Shown here piece after piece: positions 12,958 to 20,000 of a stretch of 33,324 nucleotides of DNA. The number at the start of each line of letters is the position of its first letter. The first letter of the stretch is position 1. Source of the stretch: Acidobacterium sp. (GTDB lineage Bacteria; Acidobacteriota; Terriglobia; Terriglobales; Acidobacteriaceae); assembly GCA_027315385.1 (NCBI GenBank), contig DAHUYD010000041.1, forward strand, positions 1 through 33,324, written 5' to 3'. The position numbers and the translations under genes were made by a program. The notes under the pieces were generated by a model. The model did not search any database, had not been told where the DNA came from, and saw only the letters and a list, made by a program, of their open reading frames with translations.

Positions 12958-13044
12958 CTACCTCAGGTTCTCGCAGGCGGCCACGTAGAGCAGCGCGACC
13001 GCGAAGAAGAGGATGGTGAAGGCCAGCATCAGGAGGTCTGTCAT
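12958..13044 (-). CDS. 28-residue membrane protein preceding kdpF
   Basis: Reads MTDLLMLAFTILFFAVALLY then VAACENLR: one hydrophobic helix followed by a short Cys-containing polar tail. It stops 5 nt before kdpF and is leftward with the operon, and the kdpF Shine-Dalgarno lies within its last codons, so coupling is likely. Its start is 45 nt downstream of the putative KdpE repeats. A dedicated small ORF ahead of kdpF is, from memory, seen in other genomes, but I cannot verify this or name a function. It may be a second lipid-like accessory peptide or a leader. Confidence 0.7.
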   Translation of the reverse strand: MTDLLMLAFTILFFAVALLYVAACENLR

Positions 13045-13089
13045 AGGCGTCTCAACCTTGTTCCTATTTCAAGCGCCGTCCGCCAGGGG

Positions 13090-13122
13090 CGGCGTAACGG
13101 TTGCATAAGGATTTTGTAAGGG
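13090..13122. promoter_or_regulatory. Putative KdpE-binding array upstream of the kdp operon
   Basis: Three head-to-tail 11-bp units on the plus strand: CGGCGTAACGG, TTGCATAAGGA and TTTTGTAAGGG, with core TAANG at the same place in each. The 11-bp period is the hallmark of OmpR/PhoB-class regulators such as KdpE. The array ends 45 bp upstream of the first small ORF of the operon. Units with a similar core recur upstream of the porin gene. Confidence 0.6.
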
Positions 13123-13150
13123 CGCGAGGGCTTGCGAAAGCACCGGAGCA

Positions 13151-14308
13151 TCAGCTCTTCGGGCCAAAGAAAGCGATGAGGGCAACGGTGAAGGTGGACT
13201 GCGCATTCACGCGTCCTGTATTGCCCTTGTGGAAGAAGGCGACGCTGGACCAGTCGCGGCGGTATTCGGCGCGGGTGAGCAGCCCATGCTGCCATTTGTA
13301 TTCGTACGTTCCCGTGAACTCCTGAATATCCTGGGGAGTTCCGGTGGTGAAGCCCGAATTATCGGCGTAGTACTCATAGCGGGCGCTGAGGGCCGTTTTG
13401 CCGGTGACCTGTTCGTGGGCGGCGAAGGCAATGCCGGACCAGTGCGCGGAGGAAGCCGGCGTGGCTGTGGTTCCCGAATCGGAGGCCGGAGTCTGGTTCT
13501 GCCCGTAGTCGTAATTGATATACGCGTTGAATTTCGCATCAGGCGTCAGCAGCAGCGTCGGGTCGATCAGATTCCGATAGCCCTTCTGCGTGTCGACGTT
13601 TTGTGGCCCCGTGTAGTAGTTCAGGTCCCAGGTGTACTTCGTCCTGGTGAGCGCGCTGGTGAGGCCCACAGTGACACCGCCATTGTTGGCGACCACATCG
13701 TTCCAGCCGTTGACGAGCTGGAGGCCGGCGGTCCAGGTTTTGGTGAAGGGCGTGGAAGTGCGCAGGCCGAAGTGGTAGTACGGCACAGCGAAGGAAAACA
13801 GCAGCGAGCGCGAGTAGTTCCAGTCGTTCATCGCGGGGATGACTTCAGCTCCGGCGGAGCTGACAAACTGTCCAAAATCGAACTCGGAGCCGTGCGTCTT
13901 TGCTGGTGTGTAGCTGAGGTACGCCTGCTCGATGTAGTTGTCGGTGTCCTTCTCGCTGGCGGCGTGAATCAGGGTGTTGGTGCGGCCGGCGATCAGGTCG
14001 GCGTGGAACCCGACGGGATCGGGATTGTGGTTGAGGGTCAGGTCCAGCGCGCTCAGGTTGAACTGGTCGGTCTTGTCATTGAAGTTGTAGAGGTCGTTCG
14101 TCTGGCCGTTCGCGGCATTGCCGGGACGATTGGCGTTGTAGCTATAGTAGCCATCGAGAAAGCCGCTGAAATCGACAGGACCCAGGCTCCAAACCGGGGC
14201 GGATGGCGGTGGCGCGGGTGCGGGCGCGCTCTGCGTCCGGGCTGTCGCGGCCGCCGCGAAACAGAACAGCGCGGCGCCCGCAATTTTCAAAGGGATCCTG
14301 GGCCTCAT
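13151..14308 (-). CDS. Outer-membrane beta-barrel protein (porin-like) in the Kdp locus
   Basis: 385 residues with a signal peptide (basic start, hydrophobic core, about residues 1-26) and then a Pro/Ala-rich linker (PAPAPPPSAP). The rest alternates aromatic and polar residues in the manner of barrel strands: FSGFLDGYYSYN, LDLTLNHNPDPVGFHADLIA, YIEQAYLSYTP, YYHFGLR and ALSARYEYYADNSGF. It looks like the 'putative beta-barrel porin-2 / OmpL-like' group. The last strand is near the C-terminus (FTVALIAFFGPKS). It lies between kdpE and the kdp operon, same strand, suggesting it supplies K+ or osmolytes through the outer membrane when Kdp is induced. That link is inferred from position and the shared upstream repeats. 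Confidence 0.82.
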   Translation of the reverse strand: MRPRIPLKIAGAALFCFAAAATARTQSAPAPAPPPSAPVWSLGPVDFSGFLDGYYSYNANRPGNAANGQTNDLYNFNDKTDQFNLSALDLTLNHNPDPVGFHADLIAGRTNTLIHAASEKDTDNYIEQAYLSYTPAKTHGSEFDFGQFVSSAGAEVIPAMNDWNYSRSLLFSFAVPYYHFGLRTSTPFTKTWTAGLQLVNGWNDVVANNGGVTVGLTSALTRTKYTWDLNYYTGPQNVDTQKGYRNLIDPTLLLTPDAKFNAYINYDYGQNQTPASDSGTTATPASSAHWSGIAFAAHEQVTGKTALSARYEYYADNSGFTTGTPQDIQEFTGTYEYKWQHGLLTRAEYRRDWSSVAFFHKGNTGRVNAQSTFTVALIAFFGPKS

Positions 14309-14368
14309 AGCTCTCCGTTCAGTGCCCTCGGGCCGATGACTCGGCCTTTCTGTCAGGCAATTACGAAG

Positions 14369-14423
14369 ATTACGAAGCGAACTGCAATGAAACGCGAAGG
14401 AAACCGTCAGGAATTCGTAAGAA
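14369..14423. promoter_or_regulatory. Putative KdpE-binding array upstream of the porin gene
   Basis: Five successive 11-bp units on the plus strand: ATTACGAAGCG, AACTGCAATGA, AACGCGAAGGA, AACCGTCAGGA and ATTCGTAAGAA. They are aligned on an AAGGA-like end that resembles the TAAGG core of the kdp array. The array ends 60 bp from the porin start and begins right after the kdpE stop. Individual units are degenerate; the periodicity is the main evidence. Confidence 0.5.
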
Positions 14424-14428
14424 GTCGG

Positions 14429-15130
14429 CTACTCTGCCGATGGTTCCGGAGCACCTTCAGGCAAAAAGCGATAGCCGATCCAGGGTTCAGTCTGAATGTA
14501 TTCGCGAGGGCTGTCGCTCTGAAGCTTTTTCCGCAACTGCCCCACAAACACGCGGAGGTACTCCGGCTGCTGGGCCGACTGCGCGCCCCACACGGCGGTC
14601 AGCAGGGCCCGATGCGTCAGCACCTTGCCGGCATTTCGCGCGAAGAACAGGAGCAGGTCGAATTCCCTCGGGGTGAGGTGCACGGGCCGGCCGCACAGGG
14701 TAACCGAGTGCCCCTCGTGATCGATGACGAAGTCGCCGCTCTCGATCCGCTGCTGAGTGCTGCGCTCCGGGGCGCGGCGCAGCTGAGCGCGCACGCGCGC
14801 GAGGAGTTCCTGGATGCCGAAAGGTTTTGTAACGTAGTCGTCGGCCCCGGCGTCCAGCGCCTCGACTTTTGTGCGCTCCTGTTCGCGTACGGAGAGGACC
14901 AGAATGGGAGTGCGGCTGCGGCGCCGGACAGCGCGGCACAAGTCCACGCCTGTCATGCCCGGCATCATCAGATCGGTGACCAGCAGGTCAGGCTGCCATT
15001 CCTCAAAAAGGCGCAGCCCCTCCTCAGGATCATTGGCGGTGCGCACGTCATAGCGCTGTGCCGCGAGCGACGCGCGAAGCACGCGCGTGATCTGAATCTC
15101 GTCGTCGATTACCAGAATGCGTTCGGCCAT
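14429..15130 (-). CDS. kdpE: KdpE-like OmpR-family response regulator
   Basis: A 233-residue two-component regulator. The receiver domain has acidic Asp9-Asp10, phospho-acceptor Asp53 in LLVTDLMMPG, Ser80 and Lys102 in DYVTKPFG. The C-terminal winged helix ends with HRALLTAVWG, LRVFVGQLRKKL and GYRFLPEG; Y-L-R-V-F-V-G-Q-L-R-K-K is a recognised KdpE signature. The frame is open upstream of the ATG at 15130, but that extension runs into the divergent kinase gene and is basic and unlike a receiver, so MAERILVIDD is taken as the start. No good Shine-Dalgarno is visible. It would activate kdpFABC at low K+ and probably the porin too. Confidence 0.93.
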   Translation of the reverse strand: MAERILVIDDEIQITRVLRASLAAQRYDVRTANDPEEGLRLFEEWQPDLLVTDLMMPGMTGVDLCRAVRRRSRTPILVLSVREQERTKVEALDAGADDYVTKPFGIQELLARVRAQLRRAPERSTQQRIESGDFVIDHEGHSVTLCGRPVHLTPREFDLLLFFARNAGKVLTHRALLTAVWGAQSAQQPEYLRVFVGQLRKKLQSDSPREYIQTEPWIGYRFLPEGAPEPSAE

Positions 15131-15157
15131 TGTTCGGCGCCGGCGGTATGATCGCCT

Positions 15158-16654
15158 GTGATGCAGCCTGTTACGCAGAAGCATACGCCCAATCCGGTGC
15201 GAATGCTGGCTCGCTACATATCCCTGACTGGCGCAGCTCTTCTGCTGGTGCTGCTGTTTCGCACCGTGGCGCGGGTGAACGAAACGACGGTGGCCCTCAG
15301 CTTCCTGATGCTGGTCATGGTCACGGCGTCGCGATGGAGGCTGCAATACTCCGTTTATCTGTCGGTGCTCTGCACGCTGCTCTACAACTTCTTTTTTCTG
15401 CCTCCGGTCGGCCGTTTAACCATCGAAGATCCGCGCAACTGGATCGCGCTCACCGCGTTTCTGGCATGCAGCGTTCTGGTGAGTCATTTGTCGAACCAGG
15501 AGCATCTTCACGCGGAAGCAGCAGAAGATCGTCGCCGCGAAGTGGAGCGGCTGTATGAATTCAGCCAGCAACTGCTGCTGCAGGACGATCCTCGAAGGCT
15601 GGCGCGCGCCACCCCGTCGGCGGCGGCGGAAGTATTCGGGTTCAGCGCCGTGGCGCTCTACGTGCGCGAAGACGATGCGGTGTATTCCTCCGATCCGAAC
15701 AGGGAGATTATGTCCGCTGCGGAATTGAAGCTGACGGGCGGGAAGGGGGAGGCGGCTCCGGCGGTGCGCGACGGATGCCGGATCATCCCGCTCTCATTGG
15801 GCATGCGATCGCCCGGTGTGCTGGCGGTGAGCGATGGCGGCTATTCTCCCGAGATTTACGAGGCGATTGGCAGCCTGGTGGCTATTGCGCTGGAACGCGC
15901 CGGGGCGCTGGAGCGCAGCAGCCGGCTGGAGGCGTCGCGCGAGGGCGAGCGCCTGCGCAGCGCTCTTCTCGATTCTGTTACTCACGATCTGCGTACCCCG
16001 CTTACGGCCATTCGCGCCGCGGTGACGACGCTGGCGAGCACTCCGGATTTGCCCGAGCGGGAGCAGGCGGATCTCCTCGCTGTGGTGGATGAAGAGAGCA
16101 CCCGCCTGGATCGTCTGATCGGTCAAGCCGTGGAGATGGCGGTGCTGGACGCTGAAGCCGTCAAACTTCACAGCCAGCCGCAGGATGTAGAGGAGCTGAT
16201 GGAAACCTCGGTCGAAGAGTTGCGGCCGCTGCTTCGGGGACGGCGCGTGGAGCTGCAGGCGCCGGACGATCTGCCGCGCGTGCCCATGGACCGCGAGTTA
16301 GTCCATCGGGCCCTGCGGCATGTACTCGAGAATGCCGTTCGCTACTCGCCTCCGGAATCGCGCGTAGTGCTGACCGCGGCGCGCGAAAGCGATCGCCTGG
16401 TGCTCTCGGTCGCGGATGAGGGGCCGGGCATCGACCCGGCGGAGCAGTTGTTCGTTTTCGACAAGTTTTACCGCGGCCGTCAGCACCGCACGTCGATCGG
16501 GGGCAGCGGGATGGGACTCGCCATCGCGAAAGCCATCCTGGAGGCGCATGGGGGCGGCATTGCGCTGTCCAGCAATCCGGGGCACGGCTCGCGATTTACG
16601 CTTTGGCTGCCGATGGCGGGGTCACGAACCGAGGAGAGAACAAATACGGATTGA
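15158..16654 (+). CDS. KdpD-like sensor histidine kinase lacking the N-terminal KdpD domain
   Basis: 498 residues. Four transmembrane helices between about residues 20 and 110 form the DUF4118 membrane module (including YSVYLSVLCTLLYNFFFLPP). A GAF-like region follows (about 140-250), then HisKA with SVTHDLRTPLTAIRAA (His276). The HATPase has ENAVRYS (about 391-397), DEGPGI (about 420-425) and GGSGMGLAI (about 448-456). Full-length KdpD (about 890 residues) carries an N-terminal KdpD/Usp region; none is present here, so this is the short 'DUF4118' form. It is divergent from kdpE with only about 27 bp between starts, and is the obvious partner of KdpE. The GTG at 15158 is directly followed by an ATG at 15161; either may be used. 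Confidence 0.9.
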   Translation: MMQPVTQKHTPNPVRMLARYISLTGAALLLVLLFRTVARVNETTVALSFLMLVMVTASRWRLQYSVYLSVLCTLLYNFFFLPPVGRLTIEDPRNWIALTAFLACSVLVSHLSNQEHLHAEAAEDRRREVERLYEFSQQLLLQDDPRRLARATPSAAAEVFGFSAVALYVREDDAVYSSDPNREIMSAAELKLTGGKGEAAPAVRDGCRIIPLSLGMRSPGVLAVSDGGYSPEIYEAIGSLVAIALERAGALERSSRLEASREGERLRSALLDSVTHDLRTPLTAIRAAVTTLASTPDLPEREQADLLAVVDEESTRLDRLIGQAVEMAVLDAEAVKLHSQPQDVEELMETSVEELRPLLRGRRVELQAPDDLPRVPMDRELVHRALRHVLENAVRYSPPESRVVLTAARESDRLVLSVADEGPGIDPAEQLFVFDKFYRGRQHRTSIGGSGMGLAIAKAILEAHGGGIALSSNPGHGSRFTLWLPMAGSRTEERTNTD

Positions 16655-16709
16655 CCGGCCTCGAAGCCGAACGATATTTGCGGCCGGGAAGATTGCATCG
16701 CATTTGGTG

Positions 16710-16715
16710 TACAAT
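16710..16715 (+). promoter_or_regulatory. Possible -10 box for the large Asp-box gene
   Basis: TACAAT lies 39 bp before the ATG at 16755. No standard -35 sits at the right distance (TTGCAT at 16693 is only 11 bp away), so this is a weak call. Confidence 0.25.
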
Positions 16716-16754
16716 CGTCGTCTCCAGTTCATCCCCCTCACGGAGCTTCTTCGA

Positions 16755-19700
16755 ATGTCCCTGCAAATCACGGCCCTCCGGAAGTATGCCCTGTGCGTAC
16801 TGTGTCTTTCCATCGCGTGCGTGCCTTGCTTCGCGCAGCGCCGCGGGTTCGGCAACGGATACCCCAATGCCTTCACGTTTCGCTTTGTGGGTCCCATGCG
16901 CGGCAATCGTGTTGCTGCGGTAGCCGGCATTCCTGGCGACCCCAGCACCTGGTATGCGGGAGCGGCATCGGGCGGGGTGTGGAAGTCGATGGATGGAGGC
17001 AACAACTGGAGGCCGATCTTCGACCACGAACCCGTGGCTGCGATTGGGTCGATCGCCGTGGCGCCGTCTGACCGCAATATCGTCTGGGTAGGCACGGGTG
17101 AGGCCTGGGCAATTCGCGGCAGCGACGTTACGGGCGATGGCATTTACAGGTCGGAGGATGCGGGCAAAACCTGGCAACACATGGGTCTCGATCAGACGGG
17201 GCGCATTGGGCGAATCGTCATCGATCCGCGCGATCCAAACCGCGTATTCGCGTGCGCGCTGGGGCGCCTGGGCGGACCGCAAAAAGAGCGCGGCGTCTAT
17301 CGCACTGAGGATGGCGGCAAGACATGGCAGCAGGTTCTGTTCGTGGACGAACACACGGGCTGTTCCGGGTTGAACATGGACCCGAACAATTCCCGCACGC
17401 TCTTTGCCGGGATGTGGCAGGTCTCGATGCACCCATGGGCGGAAATCAGCGGAGGCCCGGGCAGCGGCGTTTTTGTCTCGCACGACAGCGGCACAACGTG
17501 GACGCGCATCGTGGGGCATGGGCTGCCGCACTCGCCGGTTGGCAAGATCGATGTCGCCGTGGCGCCTTCGAATTCCAACCGAGTGTATGCGCTGATCGAG
17601 ACGCACGACCAGGGATCGCTCTGGCGTTCCGACGACGGCGGGGAAAACTGGCATGTCGTGAGCTGGGATCGCACGCTTATCGGCCGCGCCGGCTATTACG
17701 TGCGCATTGCCGTCTCGCCCGACGACGAAAACCGGGTCTTCGTCTCCAACAGCAGCTTCCTGGTTTCGATCGACGGAGGCCGCACCTTTCAACCGACCTA
17801 CTGGGGCGGCGACAATCACGACATCTGGATCGATCCGACCAATGCCAAACGGTTTGCGATTTCCTTTGACGAGGGGCTGGATATCACCACGACCGGTGGC
17901 CGCGGACTCCACTACGCGACGCTGCCCATCGGACAGATGTATCACGTTGCCGTCGACGACCAGATTCCGTACTACGTCTACACCAACATGCAGGATGCCA
18001 CCACGATGCGCGGGCCCAGCATCCCCACCTTCAGCTTCGACGGAGGTACAGGCTGGAAACTGGGCATGGGCGGATGCGAATCCGGATTCACCCTGCCCGA
18101 TCCGGCCGATCCCAACGTTGTCTGGGCTTCCTGCTACGCCGATGAGGTGACGCGCTGGGATGCGCGCACCGATGAAGCCCGATCCGTCGGTCCCTGGCTG
18201 CACACCCTCGATTCTGCGCCCAACCAGGCGAAGTACCGCTGCCACTGGACCCCACCTCTGGCGATCGATCCCTTCGACCACAACACTGTGTACTACGGGT
18301 GCCAGGTGATCTTCAAAACCAGCAATGGAGGGCAGAGCTGGTCGGTGATCAGCCCCGATCTCTCGACGAAAGATCCCTCAAAGCTCGTATCCTCAGGCGG
18401 CCTGATCGGCGACAACCTCGGCCAGTTTTATGACGAGGTGGTGTTTGCCATTGCCCCTTCAACGGTTCAGAAGGTACTCATCTGGGCCGGAACGGACGAT
18501 GGAAAAGTCTGGTACACGCGCGATGGCGGCGGGCACTGGAATGACGTCACCGCGAATATTCCGGACCTGCCCCAATGGGGCGTCGTTACCAGTATTCAGC
18601 CCTCGTTCTTCGACGCGGGGACGGCGTATGTTTCCGTCGATCTGCATCTGGTGAACGATCGCGATCCGTATATTTACAGGACGACGGACTTCGGCCGTAC
18701 CTGGACGAAGATCTCGAACGGAATGCCGAAAGGTCCGCTGGCCTACGTTCTGAATGTCTCGGAGGATCCCAACTGCAAAGGGCTGCTCTTCGCCGGTACC
18801 GGCAATGCCCTCTACTATTCGCTGAATGACGGCCAGACGTGGACGCACTTTAACAGGGGACTACCACCGTCGCCTGTCTCCTGGACGGTAGTGCAGAAGC
18901 GCTTCCACGACCTGGTGGTTTCGACATACGGCCGCGGAATATACATTCTCGATGACCTGACCCCGCTGGAGCAGGAGGCGCGGAAGGCAACAACGGAGAA
19001 TGTCCGCTTCTTCACTCCCAGGCCGGCCTATCGCCTGCGGCGCGGCGGATTCGTGTTCCTCAATTACGCGCTGAAAGCCGCGCCCAGTAAGCCTGTCGAG
19101 GTGCAGATCTTCGACGAAAAGGGGAATCTGGTTCGCAAAATCGCCGCTAAGGGGGCGCCGGGGCTGAACCGCATCGGCTGGGATATGCGCTACGATGCGC
19201 CGCACCAGATTCTTCTTCGTACGCTGCCGCCGGAAGATCCGTATATTTTCTACAGCGATCGCTTCTATGAGAAAGACTCCCGCCCCATCACGCATTGGGG
19301 GATGTATCGTATGCCGTCGCCAATGGCGGCTCCGGGGAATTACACGGCCAAACTGACCCTCGACGGACAGACTTCCACGCAGCCGGTCACGATCCTTGCC
19401 GATCCGGACAGCCCCGGAACGCCGGCCGATATCGAAGCTTCTGTGAAGCTTCAACTGCGGATTGCGTCGGACATCGATAAGACCTCCGACATGGTGAACC
19501 ACATCGAGTGGATGCGCAAACAGCTCGGAGTAGTGGAGAACATGGTGGACAGCGAAAAGAACGAGGCGTCGCTGGCCCAGGCCGCGCACACAGCCGATCG
19601 GCAAATGCAGGATGTCGAGTACGAGCTGCTGGCAAAGCCGCTGGCGGCGAGCGACGACAAAACCTACATCTCCGCCTGGAAGGTTTACTACAATCTGCTC

Positions 19701-19922
19701 TGGCTTTCCGCGGAAATCGGCAACGGAGCGGGCGATGTGGCGGGCGGCACAGACTATGCTCCGACGGATGTCGAATATCAACTGACGAAGCAGATCGAGC
19801 AGAAGCTGGCGAAGGCCGAGGGCGATTACCACACGCTGGTGGCGAAGGATATTCCGGCGTTTAACCGCACGCTGGCCTCCCACAACCTCACGCCCATCAG
19901 CGACGCTGGCAGTCCGCAGTAG
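16755..19922 (+). CDS. Large secreted Asp-box / sortilin-like beta-propeller protein
   Basis: 1055 residues from the ATG at 16755, chosen because it is followed by a signal peptide (hydrophobic ALCVLCLSIACVPCFA, cleavage near residue 28) and has GGAG 9 nt upstream; the frame is open further upstream only as overlap with the kinase gene. The first about 720 residues hold around ten Asp-box repeats (SMDGGNNW, SEDAGKTW, TEDGGKTW, SHDSGTTW, SDDGGENW, TRDGGGHW, TTDFGRTW), enough for a double propeller like VPS10/sortilin or xyloglucanase GH74. A segment with an FlgD/Ig-like fold follows (VEVQIFDEKGNLVRKI, LNRIGWDMRYD), then a helical tail. Such proteins are abundant in Acidobacteriota and are often labelled glycosyl hydrolases. 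Catalytic residues are not identifiable, so binding or processing of an extracellular polymer is only a guess. Confidence 0.9.
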   Translation: MSLQITALRKYALCVLCLSIACVPCFAQRRGFGNGYPNAFTFRFVGPMRGNRVAAVAGIPGDPSTWYAGAASGGVWKSMDGGNNWRPIFDHEPVAAIGSIAVAPSDRNIVWVGTGEAWAIRGSDVTGDGIYRSEDAGKTWQHMGLDQTGRIGRIVIDPRDPNRVFACALGRLGGPQKERGVYRTEDGGKTWQQVLFVDEHTGCSGLNMDPNNSRTLFAGMWQVSMHPWAEISGGPGSGVFVSHDSGTTWTRIVGHGLPHSPVGKIDVAVAPSNSNRVYALIETHDQGSLWRSDDGGENWHVVSWDRTLIGRAGYYVRIAVSPDDENRVFVSNSSFLVSIDGGRTFQPTYWGGDNHDIWIDPTNAKRFAISFDEGLDITTTGGRGLHYATLPIGQMYHVAVDDQIPYYVYTNMQDATTMRGPSIPTFSFDGGTGWKLGMGGCESGFTLPDPADPNVVWASCYADEVTRWDARTDEARSVGPWLHTLDSAPNQAKYRCHWTPPLAIDPFDHNTVYYGCQVIFKTSNGGQSWSVISPDLSTKDPSKLVSSGGLIGDNLGQFYDEVVFAIAPSTVQKVLIWAGTDDGKVWYTRDGGGHWNDVTANIPDLPQWGVVTSIQPSFFDAGTAYVSVDLHLVNDRDPYIYRTTDFGRTWTKISNGMPKGPLAYVLNVSEDPNCKGLLFAGTGNALYYSLNDGQTWTHFNRGLPPSPVSWTVVQKRFHDLVVSTYGRGIYILDDLTPLEQEARKATTENVRFFTPRPAYRLRRGGFVFLNYALKAAPSKPVEVQIFDEKGNLVRKIAAKGAPGLNRIGWDMRYDAPHQILLRTLPPEDPYIFYSDRFYEKDSRPITHWGMYRMPSPMAAPGNYTAKLTLDGQTSTQPVTILADPDSPGTPADIEASVKLQLRIASDIDKTSDMVNHIEWMRKQLGVVENMVDSEKNEASLAQAAHTADRQMQDVEYELLAKPLAASDDKTYISAWKVYYNLLWLSAEIGNGAGDVAGGTDYAPTDVEYQLTKQIEQKLAKAEGDYHTLVAKDIPAFNRTLASHNLTPISDAGSPQ

Positions 19923-19947
19923 CCGGCTGAGATGTTTGTGGAGTGCC

Positions 19948-19996
19948 GGGCCGGCATCGGGCCGGCATCGATCTCCGCGGCTTTAGTTCCGCGGGG
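19948..19996. repeat. Tandem 11-bp repeat plus hairpin between convergent genes
   Basis: GGGCCGGCATC occurs twice in tandem (19948-19958, 19959-19969). It is followed by CCGCGG-CTTTAGTT-CCGCGG (19975-19994), a 6-bp stem with an 8-nt loop. It sits between the stops of two convergent genes and may act as a two-way terminator or be another dispersed palindromic element. Confidence 0.5.
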
Positions 19997-20000
19997 TGCG

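Noticed and set aside
13229-15151. A 640-codon open frame antisense to the porin and kdpE
   Set aside because: Runs across two recognised genes and their spacer with a Val/Gly/Arg-rich product; no independent support.
15131-15346. Upstream extension of kdpE to 305 residues
   Set aside because: The added 72 residues are basic and overlap the sensor kinase coding sequence; the receiver domain starts normally at MAERILVIDD.
16596-18281. A 561-codon frame antisense to the large Asp-box gene
   Set aside because: No motifs, and the opposite strand has clear repeats and a signal peptide.
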